A model generated the notes under the pieces. The model was not told the DNA's origin and ran no database searches. It saw only the letters and a program-made list of their open reading frames with translations. Source: Pseudomonadota bacterium (GTDB lineage Bacteria; Pseudomonadota; Alphaproteobacteria; Caulobacterales; Caulobacteraceae). Taken from it: a stretch of DNA of 9,483 nt. The stretch is from assembly GCA_023412655.1 (NCBI GenBank), contig JAEYNH010000237.1:1-9483 (forward strand), given 5' to 3'. Of this stretch, positions 1 to 7,203 are shown piece after piece (position 1 is the stretch's first letter; every line of letters begins with the position of its first letter). The position numbers and the translations under genes are program-made.

Positions 1-1675
1 GGATGGTGCTGGTCCCCAGCGAGATCGACCCCACCGCAATGCCGTCGGCGTCATTGTCGCCAGCCTGCACCGTGTAGCTGTAGGTGATCGAGTTGGCGGT
101 GCTCGAGGCATACGCCGCGCTGCGCGCCGTGCTGCCGATGGTCAGGCCGAGCGTGCTGTCGGTCCCCGTCACCGTCACGTTCTCGTCGAAGCTGACCGTG
201 AAGCTCAGCGTCTCACCGGCGGCATAGGCGCCGCTGGAAGGGACGGCGATGTTCCCCGACACGGCCGGCCCGGCGCCGTCCACCAGGATGCCGGAAAGCG
301 ACGGCATATAGTTGCCGAGCCACACGCCGGCTTCGTGGCCTGCAGCGTCGCTGATGGTGGTGGTCCCCAGCGAGATAATCGACCCCACCGCGATGCCGTT
401 GGCGTCATTGTCGCCGGCCTGCACCGTGTAGGTGTAGGTGATCGAGTTGGCGGTCTTCGAGGCATAGTTGGCGCTGCGCGCCGTACTGCCGATGGTCAGG
501 TCCAGGGTGCTGTCGGTCCCCGTCACCGTCACGTTCTCGCTGAAAGTGACCGTGAAGCTGAGGGTCTGGCCCGCCACGTAGGTCCCGTTCGAGGGCGGGG
601 AGAAGCTTGAGACCGCTGGCTCGACACCATCCACCAGCACGCCTGCGGTGGACGGCACATGGCCGCTCAGCGACAGGTTGGCGATGTTGCCGGCGGCGTC
701 GCTGATCGTGCCGGTCCCCAGCTGGATCGACCCCACCTCGATGCCGTCGGCGTCAATGTGCCCTGGCAGGACCGTGTATTTGTAGGTGATGGAGTTGGAG
801 GTGGAATAGTCGAAGACCGCGCTGCGCGCCGTGCCGCCGATGATCAGGCTCAGGGTGCTGGTCCCCGGGATCGTCACGTTCTCGTCGAAGGTGACCCTGA
901 AGTACAGGACCCCGTAGGTCTTATAATAGCCGTCCGCGGGCACGTAGATATTGCCCAAGACCGCTGGCGCGACACCATCGACCCGGATACCTGCGGTGGA
1001 CGGCACATGGCCGCTGAGCGACAGGTCGGCGTTGTTGCCGGCGGCGTCGCGGATCGTGCTGGTCCCCAGCGAGATTCCGCCCACCGCGATGCCGTCGGCG
1101 TCATTGTCGCCGGCCTGAACTGTGTAGCTGTAGGTGATCGAGTTGCCGGTCTTCGAGGCGTAGGCCGCGCTGCGCGCCGTGCTGCCGATGGTCAGGCCCA
1201 GCGTGCTGTCGGTCCCGGTGACCGTGACGTTCTCGTCGAAGGCGACCGTAAAGCTGAGGGTCTTGCCCGCCGCGTAGGTCCCGTTTGAGGGGGCGGTGAT
1301 ATTGCCCGAGACCACCGGCGCGACACCATCCACCAGCACACCGGCCATCGAGGGCACATGGCCGCTCAGCGAAAGGTCGGCGTCATTGCCGGCGGCGTCG
1401 CGGATCGTGCTGGTCCCCAGCGAGATCGACCCCACCGCAATGCCGTCGGCGTCATTGTCGCCGGCCTGCACCGTGTAGCTGTAGGTGATCGAGTCTGCCG
1501 TGCTCGAGGCATAGGCCGCGCTGCGCGCCGTGCCGCCGATGGTCAGGCCGAGCGTGCTGTCGGTCCCCGTCACCGTGACATTCTCGTCGAAGGTCACCGT
1601 GAAGCTGAGCGCCTGGCCGGCGGCATAGGCGCCGCTCGAAGGGACTGCGATGTTCCCCGATACGGCCGGCGCTGT
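1..1675 (-). repeat. Tandem ~351-bp coding repeats (four complete units and one partial)
   Basis: The anchor CCCCAGC (with 'cag' at 17, 368, 719, 1067 and 1418) recurs at spacings of 351, 351, 348 and 351 bases, all multiples of three, so each unit adds 116-117 residues. Unit boundaries fall near the 'GVAPAVSG'-type linkers around 275, 624, 971, 1321 and 1675. The first unit in the protein (~1321-1675) and the partial fifth (1-~275) share the variant AVPSSGAY. Units two and four share SNGTY. The middle unit (~624-970) is clearly diverged, with PADGYYK and PGHIDADGI. A Calx-like or cadherin-like calcium role for the GDNDADG loop is a guess from its aspartates. Confidence 0.93.
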
Positions 1676-2734
1676 GGTGTCCGCAACGAACGGCGTCGCC
1701 ACGATCTGATCGATGTGCAGGTCCGCAACGTTGCTAAACACAAAGCGGATTTCATCGATGTTCGAATAGGAGCTGTCGAACGTCAGCGTGCCGTAGCGCC
1801 CGTTTACGTCGCTGGCCGCCAGCGCATAGTGGATGGCGCCTGTGGAGTCGGACGTGCGCAGGTCGATCGCTTCCGGTGCGACGACCTGAACGCCATTGGA
1901 CCAGGCTGCGATCGTCAGCGTTTCGGTCGACTCAACCTGCTGTCCGATCTTGAAAGACTGCAACGTGAAGTTGCCGCCGTCGGCTGACCCCATTGTGAAG
2001 GTGGTGATGGGAAGGCCGTTGAAGTTGAGAAGGACCGCGCGGTCGCCCGGTCCCTCGTCGTTGTTGAGCCACACGGCGTAGTCGCCCGCGTCCGCCACCG
2101 CGAGCTCTGAGCTGCTTGCGGTGGTAAATTTCCAGTCGCCAGCGGTCAGCGTGGTCGTGCCCGAATAGAGGAATCCAAGCGAATCGAAGTTCTCGCTGCC
2201 GATGGCCAACGTGCCGGCGAACGCCTGTTGCCCGGCCGGGGTCATCGCCACGGAGGCCTCGATGGGCCCCGTCTGCGTCTCCAGCACCCAGTCGCCGCCG
2301 GCGCCGGTCAGGTCGTCCGAGGCCGCGATGTCGGCGCCCGTGAGCTCGGCCAGGGCCTGGATGAAGGCCTGCCCCTCGGCGCCCGCGCCGATCTGGCAGC
2401 CCCACAGCTGGATGTCCCCGCCGGGCGCGAGCGCGCGCCCGATGGCGCCGAGTTCGGCGGCATAGGCGTCGAGATTGTCCGTGCGCAGCAGGGCCGACCC
2501 GAGCGACAGGGCGCCGGCCTCCCCGTGCCCGACGATGTGGATCGCCTGGATGCCCGTGCGGTCCGCCAGCGCCTCGGCCATCTGCGAGAGGCCGTCACGG
2601 CTGGCGTCGATGAGCACGACCTCCGCCCCCGGCCCAATCCCCCCGACGAGGGTCTCGTACCCCGCGATGCGGGTGTCGACAAACACGACCTCGGGCTGAG
2701 CCCCGGCCGTTACGCTCTCACTAAAGCTTTGCAC
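1..2734 (-). CDS. Large DUF4347 surface/secreted protein with tandem Ig-like repeats (N-terminal part; runs off window)
   Basis: The frame is open from a GTG at 2734 to the window edge (~911 codons), so the C-terminus is missing. GTG is chosen because an AAGGGGG ribosome site lies 4 bases upstream and an in-frame TAA lies just before it. Residues ~13-170 match DUF4347: the opening EVVFVDTR, then AIHIVGHG with His70, IQLWGC with Cys113, and LTGADIAASDDLTG. Residues ~175-350 look like a beta jelly-roll module, starting ENFDSL and ending ADLHIDQIVATPF. From ~residue 354, ~117-residue Ig-like repeats (SWM/Big type) follow, with the signatures FDENVTVTGT, YTVQAGDNDADGI and IRDAAGN. No N-terminal signal peptide is visible. 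Family members are usually giant, exported by type I secretion through a C-terminal signal that would lie outside the window. An adhesin or matrix role is inferred. The His/Cys pair recalls caspase-fold (CHAT-like) enzymes, but activity is unproven. Confidence 0.88.
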   Translation of the reverse strand, partial: MQSFSESVTAGAQPEVVFVDTRIAGYETLVGGIGPGAEVVLIDASRDGLSQMAEALADRTGIQAIHIVGHGEAGALSLGSALLRTDNLDAYAAELGAIGRALAPGGDIQLWGCQIGAGAEGQAFIQALAELTGADIAASDDLTGAGGDWVLETQTGPIEASVAMTPAGQQAFAGTLAIGSENFDSLGFLYSGTTTLTAGDWKFTTASSSELAVADAGDYAVWLNNDEGPGDRAVLLNFNGLPITTFTMGSADGGNFTLQSFKIGQQVESTETLTIAAWSNGVQVVAPEAIDLRTSDSTGAIHYALAASDVNGRYGTLTFDSSYSNIDEIRFVFSNVADLHIDQIVATPFVADTTAPAVSGNIAVPSSGAYAAGQALSFTVTFDENVTVTGTDSTLGLTIGGTARSAAYASSTADSITYSYTVQAGDNDADGIAVGSISLGTSTIRDAAGNDADLSLSGHVPSMAGVLVDGVAPVVSGNITAPSNGTYAAGKTLSFTVAFDENVTVTGTDSTLGLTIGSTARSAAYASKTGNSITYSYTVQAGDNDADGIAVGGISLGTSTIRDAAGNNADLSLSGHVPSTAGIRVDGVAPAVLGNIYVPADGYYKTYGVLYFRVTFDENVTIPGTSTLSLIIGGTARSAVFDYSTSNSITYKYTVLPGHIDADGIEVGSIQLGTGTISDAAGNIANLSLSGHVPSTAGVLVDGVEPAVSSFSPPSNGTYVAGQTLSFTVTFSENVTVTGTDSTLDLTIGSTARSANYASKTANSITYTYTVQAGDNDANGIAVGSIISLGTTTISDAAGHEAGVWLGNYMPSLSGILVDGAGPAVSGNIAVPSSGAYAAGETLSFTVSFDENVTVTGTDSTLGLTIGSTARSAAYASSTANSITYSYTVQAGDNDADGIAVGSISLGTSTI

Positions 2735-2738
2735 TGAA

Positions 2739-2745
2739 CCCCCTT
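2739..2745 (-). promoter_or_regulatory. Ribosome binding site fixing the GTG start of the DUF4347 gene
   Basis: On the minus strand AAGGGGG is followed by four bases (TTCA) and GTG at 2734. The TA of an in-frame TAA directly precedes it, so no longer N-terminus is possible. Confidence 0.7.
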
Positions 2746-2768
2746 ACGCGCACTGGTCGGCCGATTGC

Positions 2769-2802
2769 GGGAGAGACCGGCGATGAAATGGCCGGCGCTC
2801 CC
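2769..2802 (-). promoter_or_regulatory. Hairpin and possible promoter upstream of the DUF4347 gene
   Basis: GGGAG (2769-2773) pairs with CTCCC (2798-2802), and CCGGC (2777-2781) pairs with GCCGG (2791-2795). This gives an interrupted 10-bp stem 35-68 bases upstream of the GTG. There is no T-run. On the minus strand it directly follows TTGACG (2807-2802), a good -35 hexamer, but no convincing -10 lies 16-18 bases downstream. It could be a leader structure or an operator. Confidence 0.3.
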
Positions 2803-2937
2803 GTCAACCGCGCATGTCTCCGGCGACAGCCCCCTGCCCCCGCGTCCCGCCTGACGCAACAACGGGATGCCAAGCCCTTTGGCAAGAACGCATGATGGAT
2901 TTACTCGCCTCGCGGCACAATTCGCCAGGAGTTCGCC

Positions 2938-3138
2938 TTGTCGCGCGCCGTCCCGATCGCCGTCACCGCACCTCGGCCAAGCGGGACGCGCTGGGCGCGT
3001 CAGGCAGGGCCGGGCGGCGTGCGCATCATGCTCGATGCCGTGGCAGGGCCAGCGGTAGAGGCGCTGACGGCCCTGACAGGCGCATGCTTTGCGGCCGACG
3101 CCTGCAGCCAGGTCGGATGGGTGACGCCGCCTCCCTAG
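2938..3138 (+). CDS. Doubtful small ORF, 66 aa
   Basis: A TTG start at 2938 has AGGAG a few bases upstream (CAGGAGTTCGCC-TTG). The frame runs 66 codons to TAG at 3136-3138. About 79% of third positions are G or C by my count, which is a little lower than expected for a gene here. The C-terminal half is alanine-rich and could form a helix, and it contains two cysteines (GACFAADAC). No family is recognised. Its stop codon and the stop of the opposing lipoprotein gene share the palindrome CTAG. It may be a chance frame. Confidence 0.2.
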   Translation: MSRAVPIAVTAPRPSGTRWARQAGPGGVRIMLDAVAGPAVEALTALTGACFAADACSQVGWVTPPP

Positions 3139-4535
3139 CGGTACGCCCGCGCCACGAGGGCCTCGAGCCCAGGGTCGGGCGTGTCGGACGGGCGTTGGCC
3201 GTAGGCTGTGGGAGGCGGCAGAGCCGTTGCGAACAGACGCTGCGCTATGGCGGCGGCGTCCAGCGTCGCGGCGTCTTCGGCGCGCCGAACCGAGATCAGC
3301 GCCAGCACGTCGCGCCGGCTCACCCCCGCGCCCCGCGTCGACAGGCCCGGAACGGGCGCGGTCGTGAGGGAGCCGGTCCGGCTTTCCCGTCGCGTCAATG
3401 AGCCCGTGGAACCCACGACCACCGCCTTGCCGAACGGGACGCGGGCCGCCGCCTCGACCCGCGACTTGTCCGTCTGCAGGAGGCTGACGCCGCGGCCCGC
3501 GTTCGTCACGCTCTGACCGGTGATGTTCGACAGTTCGAGCGCGACGTTCAGGTCCACGTCGTCGGCCCCGATCCGGTCAGGCGTAACCTCAAGCGTGATG
3601 CCCACGTCGCGTTCCACCGGATCGCTGTCGTCCGCCAAGGGCACGATCAGCACCGATCCGCCCTCGAGAAACTTGGAGGTCTTGCCCTCGCGGGCGAGCA
3701 CCACCGGACTGGCTTCGAGCGACACGCGCGTGCGATCGCGGCTCGCGAGGTTCAGCGAATAGGTCACCGCGGGCAGGGTCACGTTAACCTCCCCCCGGAG
3801 CCCCCCCTCCTCACCACCATAGCTGTAGTTCACCAACGCGCCCCCGAACTGCAGAGCCAGGCTCTCCAGCAGGTTGACTCCGTCGTTCATGGCGGCGCTC
3901 CGGGTGTCCCGGATGAGGAAGGCCTCGATCAGAACGTTGCGCTCCGCGTCGGCCGCCGCGGCGGGCGCGTGGAGCGTGGTCGGCGGCGGGCGCCAGGCGT
4001 CGGCGTCCGCGAAGGCCTGGCGCAGGAACGCCGCCTCCCCGCCCCCTGCCTCGACAGCTCCGAAGGCAAGGCGCGCGAGTTCCGGCTCCTGGGCCCGGTA
4101 GGCCACCAGCGCGTACGGCAAGGCGAGGTCGCCCAGAGCCCCGCGGCGCGCCGCCGCCTCCGACAGCGCCGCAAGCGCGTCCCGGTATTCGCCCAACCGA
4201 TAGTGCGCCGCCGCCAGGGCGGCCATCGGCTCCCACAGGTCCGGCGCGAGGCGCCCGGCCGTGCCGAAGGCGCTCTTGGCAAGCTCCAGGTCCGCGCGGG
4301 TGCGTGCGGGGCGGCCCATAAGGGCCAGGCCCGTCTTCATGTGGGCTCGGGCATTGAGGGGTTCGCGCCGGGCGGCTTCGAAGCCGGCCGGCTCGGCGGT
4401 CCGACCGGCAAGCTCCATGGATTTTTCCAGGCTCGCCGAGGCGCAGCCGCCCAGGAGCGCGCCCGCGATCAAGGCCGGTCCCCAAAGGGCCGCGTTCCGC
4501 CCGCTTCGGCTCGCCTGGCTTTGAGACCCCACCAT
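3135..4535 (-). CDS. TPR lipoprotein with C-terminal secretin domain
   Basis: This is a 466-aa protein. A basic N-terminus and hydrophobic stretch end in the lipobox LLGGC (Cys31), predicting a lipidated outer-membrane protein. Residues ~45-180 are alanine-rich TPR-like helices, including AKSAFGTAGRLAPDLWEPMA and AHYRLGEYRDALAALSEAA. Residues ~200-418 resemble the secretin (type II/III secretion, PF00263) core: IEAFLIRD, RVSLEASPVVLAREG, a GGSVLIVPL strand, DVGITLEVTPD, DVDLNVALELSNITG, and a closing FGKAVVVGSTG followed by DVLALISVRR. Typical secretin N0/N1 domains are absent, and TPRs like those of pilotin or TadD-type lipoproteins take their place. It could form an outer-membrane pore, or use the secretin fold without making a channel. 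ATG at 4535 follows a GGGGGA ribosome site. The gene begins 63 bases after the kinase stop and has its own candidate promoter, so it may be both co-transcribed and separately expressed. Confidence 0.85.
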   Translation of the reverse strand: MVGSQSQASRSGRNAALWGPALIAGALLGGCASASLEKSMELAGRTAEPAGFEAARREPLNARAHMKTGLALMGRPARTRADLELAKSAFGTAGRLAPDLWEPMAALAAAHYRLGEYRDALAALSEAAARRGALGDLALPYALVAYRAQEPELARLAFGAVEAGGGEAAFLRQAFADADAWRPPPTTLHAPAAAADAERNVLIEAFLIRDTRSAAMNDGVNLLESLALQFGGALVNYSYGGEEGGLRGEVNVTLPAVTYSLNLASRDRTRVSLEASPVVLAREGKTSKFLEGGSVLIVPLADDSDPVERDVGITLEVTPDRIGADDVDLNVALELSNITGQSVTNAGRGVSLLQTDKSRVEAAARVPFGKAVVVGSTGSLTRRESRTGSLTTAPVPGLSTRGAGVSRRDVLALISVRRAEDAATLDAAAIAQRLFATALPPPTAYGQRPSDTPDPGLEALVARAYR

Positions 4536-4561
4536 ACATCCCCCACGCCTTCCCCCTCGAC

Positions 4562-4607
4562 GCGATAGGCGCCGCCGCGGGTGGGCGCCATCCCATGTTT
4601 ATGGGAC
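4562..4607 (-). promoter_or_regulatory. Candidate regulator site and promoter of the lipoprotein-secretin gene
   Basis: On the minus strand GTCCCATAAACATGGGAT (4607-4590) contains the dyad CCCAT-N4-ATGGG. It is followed after 22 bases by the -10-like TATCGC (4567-4562). The element overlaps the last codons and stop of the kinase gene and ends 54 bases before the lipoprotein ATG. The same element occurs upstream of the response regulator (18 of 22 bases identical when five downstream bases are included) and the secreted-protein gene. A second short inverted repeat, GGCGCC at 4568-4573 and 4584-4589, lies between element and start. Confidence 0.5.
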
Positions 4608-6488
4608 CGGCTCTTGCCGGATGCTCTGCGGCGCCGTCGCGCGCGGCAGCAAAAGCCGGACGCAGGTCTCCCCCGCCTCGCGCCCTATTGTCAGTTCCGC
4701 CCCCAGCCGTGCCGCGCGGGCCCGCATGTTGCGGATCCCGTCGCCGCCGCCCGCCGGCGCAAACGTCTCCCCATCGTCGCAGATCGCCACGGCGACGCCC
4801 TCGCCCTGGCCGGAGACGTCCACCCTCAGGCGCGTGGCGTTGGCGTGCTTGATGACATTGGTCGCGGCTTCCTGAACGATGCGCAGCACGTCCAGGGCCT
4901 GAGCCGGTCCGAGCATCTCCAGCTGCGGCACGTCGCCGACGTTCCAGATCAGGGTCAGGCCGGCGGCTCGGAGTTGGGGCTCCACACGTTCGCGCCAGGC
5001 GCCGAGCACCAGCGACAGGTCGCCGCCATAGTCCTCCAGCGAGCTTATGATGAGGCGCATGTCGGCCAGGGCCGCACGCGCGTGGCCGGCGATCTCCCGC
5101 GAGGATGGGGTCACGGCGTCAGCCAGGGCGAGGATGGAGGCGAGCTCCCCGCCGAGCCCATCATGCAGATCCCGCATCAGACGGGCCCGCTCGCGCTCCA
5201 CCGCCTCCGCCTCGCGTCGGGCGCGCAACTCCTCATAGGTGCCGCGGAGCTCCGCTTCCACCTCCGCCACCCGTTGGCGAAGCATGACCGCCGTCGCGTC
5301 GACCTTCCGCATCGCCTGGATGAACCGGAGTGTCATGAATGTGGCGACGGTGGCGAGGAAGCCGGTGTAGGCGGCGCGAAGCAGGAAGACCCGCGCGGGA
5401 TCGGCGTTCAGCGCCATCACGAAATCCCGCGCCCCGAACACGAGCAGCATCACGAGCCCCGGGGCCACCATCATGGCGTCGCGGTCGCCGCGGAGCGCGG
5501 CCCTGATCAGGGTGAGCGTGGCGGCTGTGAAGTAGAGGCCGATGACCCCCACCGAGCCGAGCAGCGTCCAGTAGGCGACATCGGCCGGCGGCGAGGCGAT
5601 GAACATGAGCGTGACGGCGAGCGGCGGGATGGCCAGCAGCCAGGTCCATGGTCTGGAAGAGGCCCCGGTCAGGGCGCGGCAGAACATGAGGACCGCCGCC
5701 GCCTCCCAGATGACGAGGACGTTCCAGTAAGGCCGCTCGAGGAAGTCGAGACCAAAGTCTGGCATCAGGACCGAGCCGCGCAGCGCCGCCAGCCCCAGGG
5801 CCGCGGCGATCCAGCCGAACTCCGCCTCACGCGGCCGAGCCACCCAGATCAGCCCGAACATGCACGCAAGCGCGATCTCGGCGCCGATGGCGACCGTGGG
5901 GATCACCGCCGCCGTGAGCCAGCGCGCGTGGTAGGCGGGCTCGAGCCGCGACTTTTCGCCGATGAAGATCCGATCGAGCGCGACGGCTCGGCCAGGCAGC
6001 GTCGTGACGGTGACGCGGAACCGGTTGTCGCCCCGCTCCAGAACATCGCCCATGTTGGGGAAGAAGGCGGGCAGCGTGGCGAAACGCAGGTCGCGCATCA
6101 TGTAGAGGTCCGCGACGGCGACGCGACGTCCGTTGACCTCGACGGAGATGGAGTCGGCGAAGGTGGGGATCAGCATGGCCGCATCCCGCACCTCGTCTGC
6201 GGTGAGACGGAGCTCGAAGTCGCATTGCAGCCCCCGTCGGACGTGCGCCGGACGGCTGGCCTCGACGAACGGCAGATGAACGGTCTTCTCGGCGCCGACC
6301 GCTCCGTCCGGCGCAATGCGCCGGCACTCAGCCGTCTGCACGGCCATGCTATAGTCCGGCTCTCTCGACGCGGTGATCGAGGCGAGAACGGCGAACAGGC
6401 ATAGGCCGACGATCAGCCAGGCGACACCCAGCGCGTGGCGCCAGGAGGCGTCTGCGCGCCCGGCGGTCAGAGTTTGATCAGGCCGCAC
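4599..6488 (-). CDS. Membrane sensor histidine kinase, NarL/HisKA_3 type, with 7TM (DISM-like) sensor
   Basis: From GTG at 6488 this is 629 aa. It has a first membrane helix (~19-40) and an extracytoplasmic beta-rich domain (~45-188). About seven further helices follow (~189-388), resembling 7TMR-DISM sensors. A charged coiled coil (~395-435) leads to HisKA_3 with the phospho-acceptor His442 in RDLHDGLGG. HATPase_c has an N box at QEAATNVIKHAN (Asn544), a G1 box CDDGETF and a G2 box GGGDGIRNM. It should autophosphorylate His442 and transfer to Asp65 of the regulator encoded immediately upstream. The frame is open further upstream, but GTG 6488 has GAGG seven bases before it and gives a clean membrane N-terminus. 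It overlaps the regulator's end by 22 bases, so the pair is probably translationally coupled. The ligand cannot be read from the sequence; the fold suggests a soluble molecule or cell-envelope state. Confidence 0.93.
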   Translation of the reverse strand: MRPDQTLTAGRADASWRHALGVAWLIVGLCLFAVLASITASREPDYSMAVQTAECRRIAPDGAVGAEKTVHLPFVEASRPAHVRRGLQCDFELRLTADEVRDAAMLIPTFADSISVEVNGRRVAVADLYMMRDLRFATLPAFFPNMGDVLERGDNRFRVTVTTLPGRAVALDRIFIGEKSRLEPAYHARWLTAAVIPTVAIGAEIALACMFGLIWVARPREAEFGWIAAALGLAALRGSVLMPDFGLDFLERPYWNVLVIWEAAAVLMFCRALTGASSRPWTWLLAIPPLAVTLMFIASPPADVAYWTLLGSVGVIGLYFTAATLTLIRAALRGDRDAMMVAPGLVMLLVFGARDFVMALNADPARVFLLRAAYTGFLATVATFMTLRFIQAMRKVDATAVMLRQRVAEVEAELRGTYEELRARREAEAVERERARLMRDLHDGLGGELASILALADAVTPSSREIAGHARAALADMRLIISSLEDYGGDLSLVLGAWRERVEPQLRAAGLTLIWNVGDVPQLEMLGPAQALDVLRIVQEAATNVIKHANATRLRVDVSGQGEGVAVAICDDGETFAPAGGGDGIRNMRARAARLGAELTIGREAGETCVRLLLPRATAPQSIRQEPVP

Positions 6489-7150
6489 TGGATCGCCTCG
6501 TAGACGGCCTCGCCGCGGGTCGCGACCTGGAGCTTGCGATAGATGGCCTTGATATGGCTCGGCACCGTATGCCGCGAGAGCCCGAGCCGGTCGGCGATCT
6601 CGTTGTAGGTCAGGCCCTTGGCGATCCCCCATAGGATATCGAGTTCCCGCGGAGTCAGATGCGGCGTGACCTGGGGCGTCGCCGCCGCCCGGGCCTCTTC
6701 CCCGCGGGCGCGTTTGACGATGAACCGGGCGATGGAGGGGGAGATAGGCGAGCCGCCCGACAGCACCTCGATCGCCGCTGCGTGGATGTCTTCGGGCAGG
6801 GCGTCCTTCAGGATGTAGCCTGACGCGCCCGCCGCGATCGCCGCAAGGATGGTGGTCTCATCGCCCAGGACCGAGATGACCAGGATCTCGATTTCGGGAC
6901 GGCGTTCGCGGGCTTCGGCGAGAAGGTCGATCGCAAGTCCGTCGGGCAGCCTGAGGTCGGCGACGATCAGGTCGAAGACGCGCGTCTCCAGCAGCGCCCG
7001 GCCCTCGGCGAGCGTGCCCGCCGCAGCCACCTCGCAGTCGCCTGGGGCGGACAGGGCCACGGCGAGGCGCCCCCGGATCGCCCGGTCGTCCTCGATCAGG
7101 AGAACCCGGTGGATCCCGGCTCCCTGCAACTCCGTACTCACCCCCGTCAT
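6467..7150 (-). CDS. Response regulator, NarL/FixJ type (receiver + LuxR-type HTH)
   Basis: This is a 227-aa protein. The receiver domain (~14-130) has the acidic pair Asp21/Asp22 in LLIEDD, phospho-acceptor Asp65 in VADLRLPDG, Ser93 at the switch Thr/Ser position and Lys115 in YILKDA. A short linker leads to the GerE/LuxR HTH (~164-227): LTPRELDILWGIAKGLTYNE, then LGLSRHTVPSHIKAIYRKL. All core receiver residues are present, so it should be a working phosphorylation-dependent DNA-binding protein. Pro197 stands in the recognition helix where most relatives have Lys or another polar residue. The ATG at 7150 lacks a clear Shine-Dalgarno, and the candidate -10 lies only 7-12 bases upstream, so translation could be leaderless. 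It is the first gene of the kinase operon and shares a divergent promoter region carrying two copies of the CATGGGRT element, suggesting autoregulation. Confidence 0.95.
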   Translation of the reverse strand: MTGVSTELQGAGIHRVLLIEDDRAIRGRLAVALSAPGDCEVAAAGTLAEGRALLETRVFDLIVADLRLPDGLAIDLLAEARERRPEIEILVISVLGDETTILAAIAAGASGYILKDALPEDIHAAAIEVLSGGSPISPSIARFIVKRARGEEARAAATPQVTPHLTPRELDILWGIAKGLTYNEIADRLGLSRHTVPSHIKAIYRKLQVATRGEAVYEAIQCGLIKL

Positions 7151-7156
7151 GGCGGA

Positions 7157-7203
7157 AGCTTAGGCGCAGCGGATGCGCGCCCGCCACCCCATGAATAGGG
7201 GAC
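7157..7203 (-). promoter_or_regulatory. Candidate regulator site and promoter of the response regulator-kinase operon
   Basis: GTCCCCTATTCATGGGGT on the minus strand (7203-7186) is followed after 23 bases by the -10-like TAAGCT (7162-7157), preceded by GCGCC as at the lipoprotein promoter. The element shares its last four bases (7200-7203) with the oppositely oriented copy facing the secreted-protein gene. Confidence 0.5.

Larger units (their letters stand above)
2735..3134. other. 400-bp intergenic gap with no secure gene
   Basis: This gap separates the end of the lipoprotein-secretin gene from the start of the DUF4347 gene, both on the minus strand. Minus-strand frames are broken by stops and none exceeds ~32 codons without a stop near the DUF4347 start. 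I see a leader hairpin (2769-2802), a -35-like TTGACG, and one doubtful plus-strand ORF (2938-3138). No clear intrinsic terminator follows the lipoprotein gene. CAGGCG...CGCCTG near 3080-3106 could form only a weak stem. Confidence 0.6.

Noticed and set aside
1..1675. CRISPR array or intergenic repeat
   Set aside because: The ~351-bp period is a multiple of three, stays in an open frame and encodes conserved Ig-like domains.
659..1987. Two 209-codon plus-strand frames opposite the repeat protein
   Set aside because: Their own repetitiveness only reflects the ~351-bp units of the real minus-strand gene, and the products are arginine-rich with no known fold.
4315..4328. GGCCCATAAGGGCC inverted repeat as another regulator site
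   Set aside because: It lies deep within the lipoprotein coding sequence, has different spacing from the CATGGGRT element, and lacks the CATGGG half-site.
6049..6054. CCCATG in the kinase gene, and CATGGG at 8742-8747 in the hydrolase gene, as further copies of the element
   Set aside because: Both are within coding sequence, lack the second half-site and are not followed by a -10-like hexamer before a gene start.
4581..6404. Long open frame (607 codons) on the plus strand opposite the histidine kinase
   Set aside because: Its product is rich in Arg, His, Gln and Glu with no recognisable domain, and it mirrors the well-supported kinase. It is an antisense frame typical of high-GC DNA.
6489..6632. 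Longer N-terminus for the kinase starting at 6632
   Set aside because: The extra 48 residues lie inside the regulator's HTH coding sequence and are arginine-rich and non-membrane. GTG 6488 has a ribosome site and directly precedes the first membrane helix.
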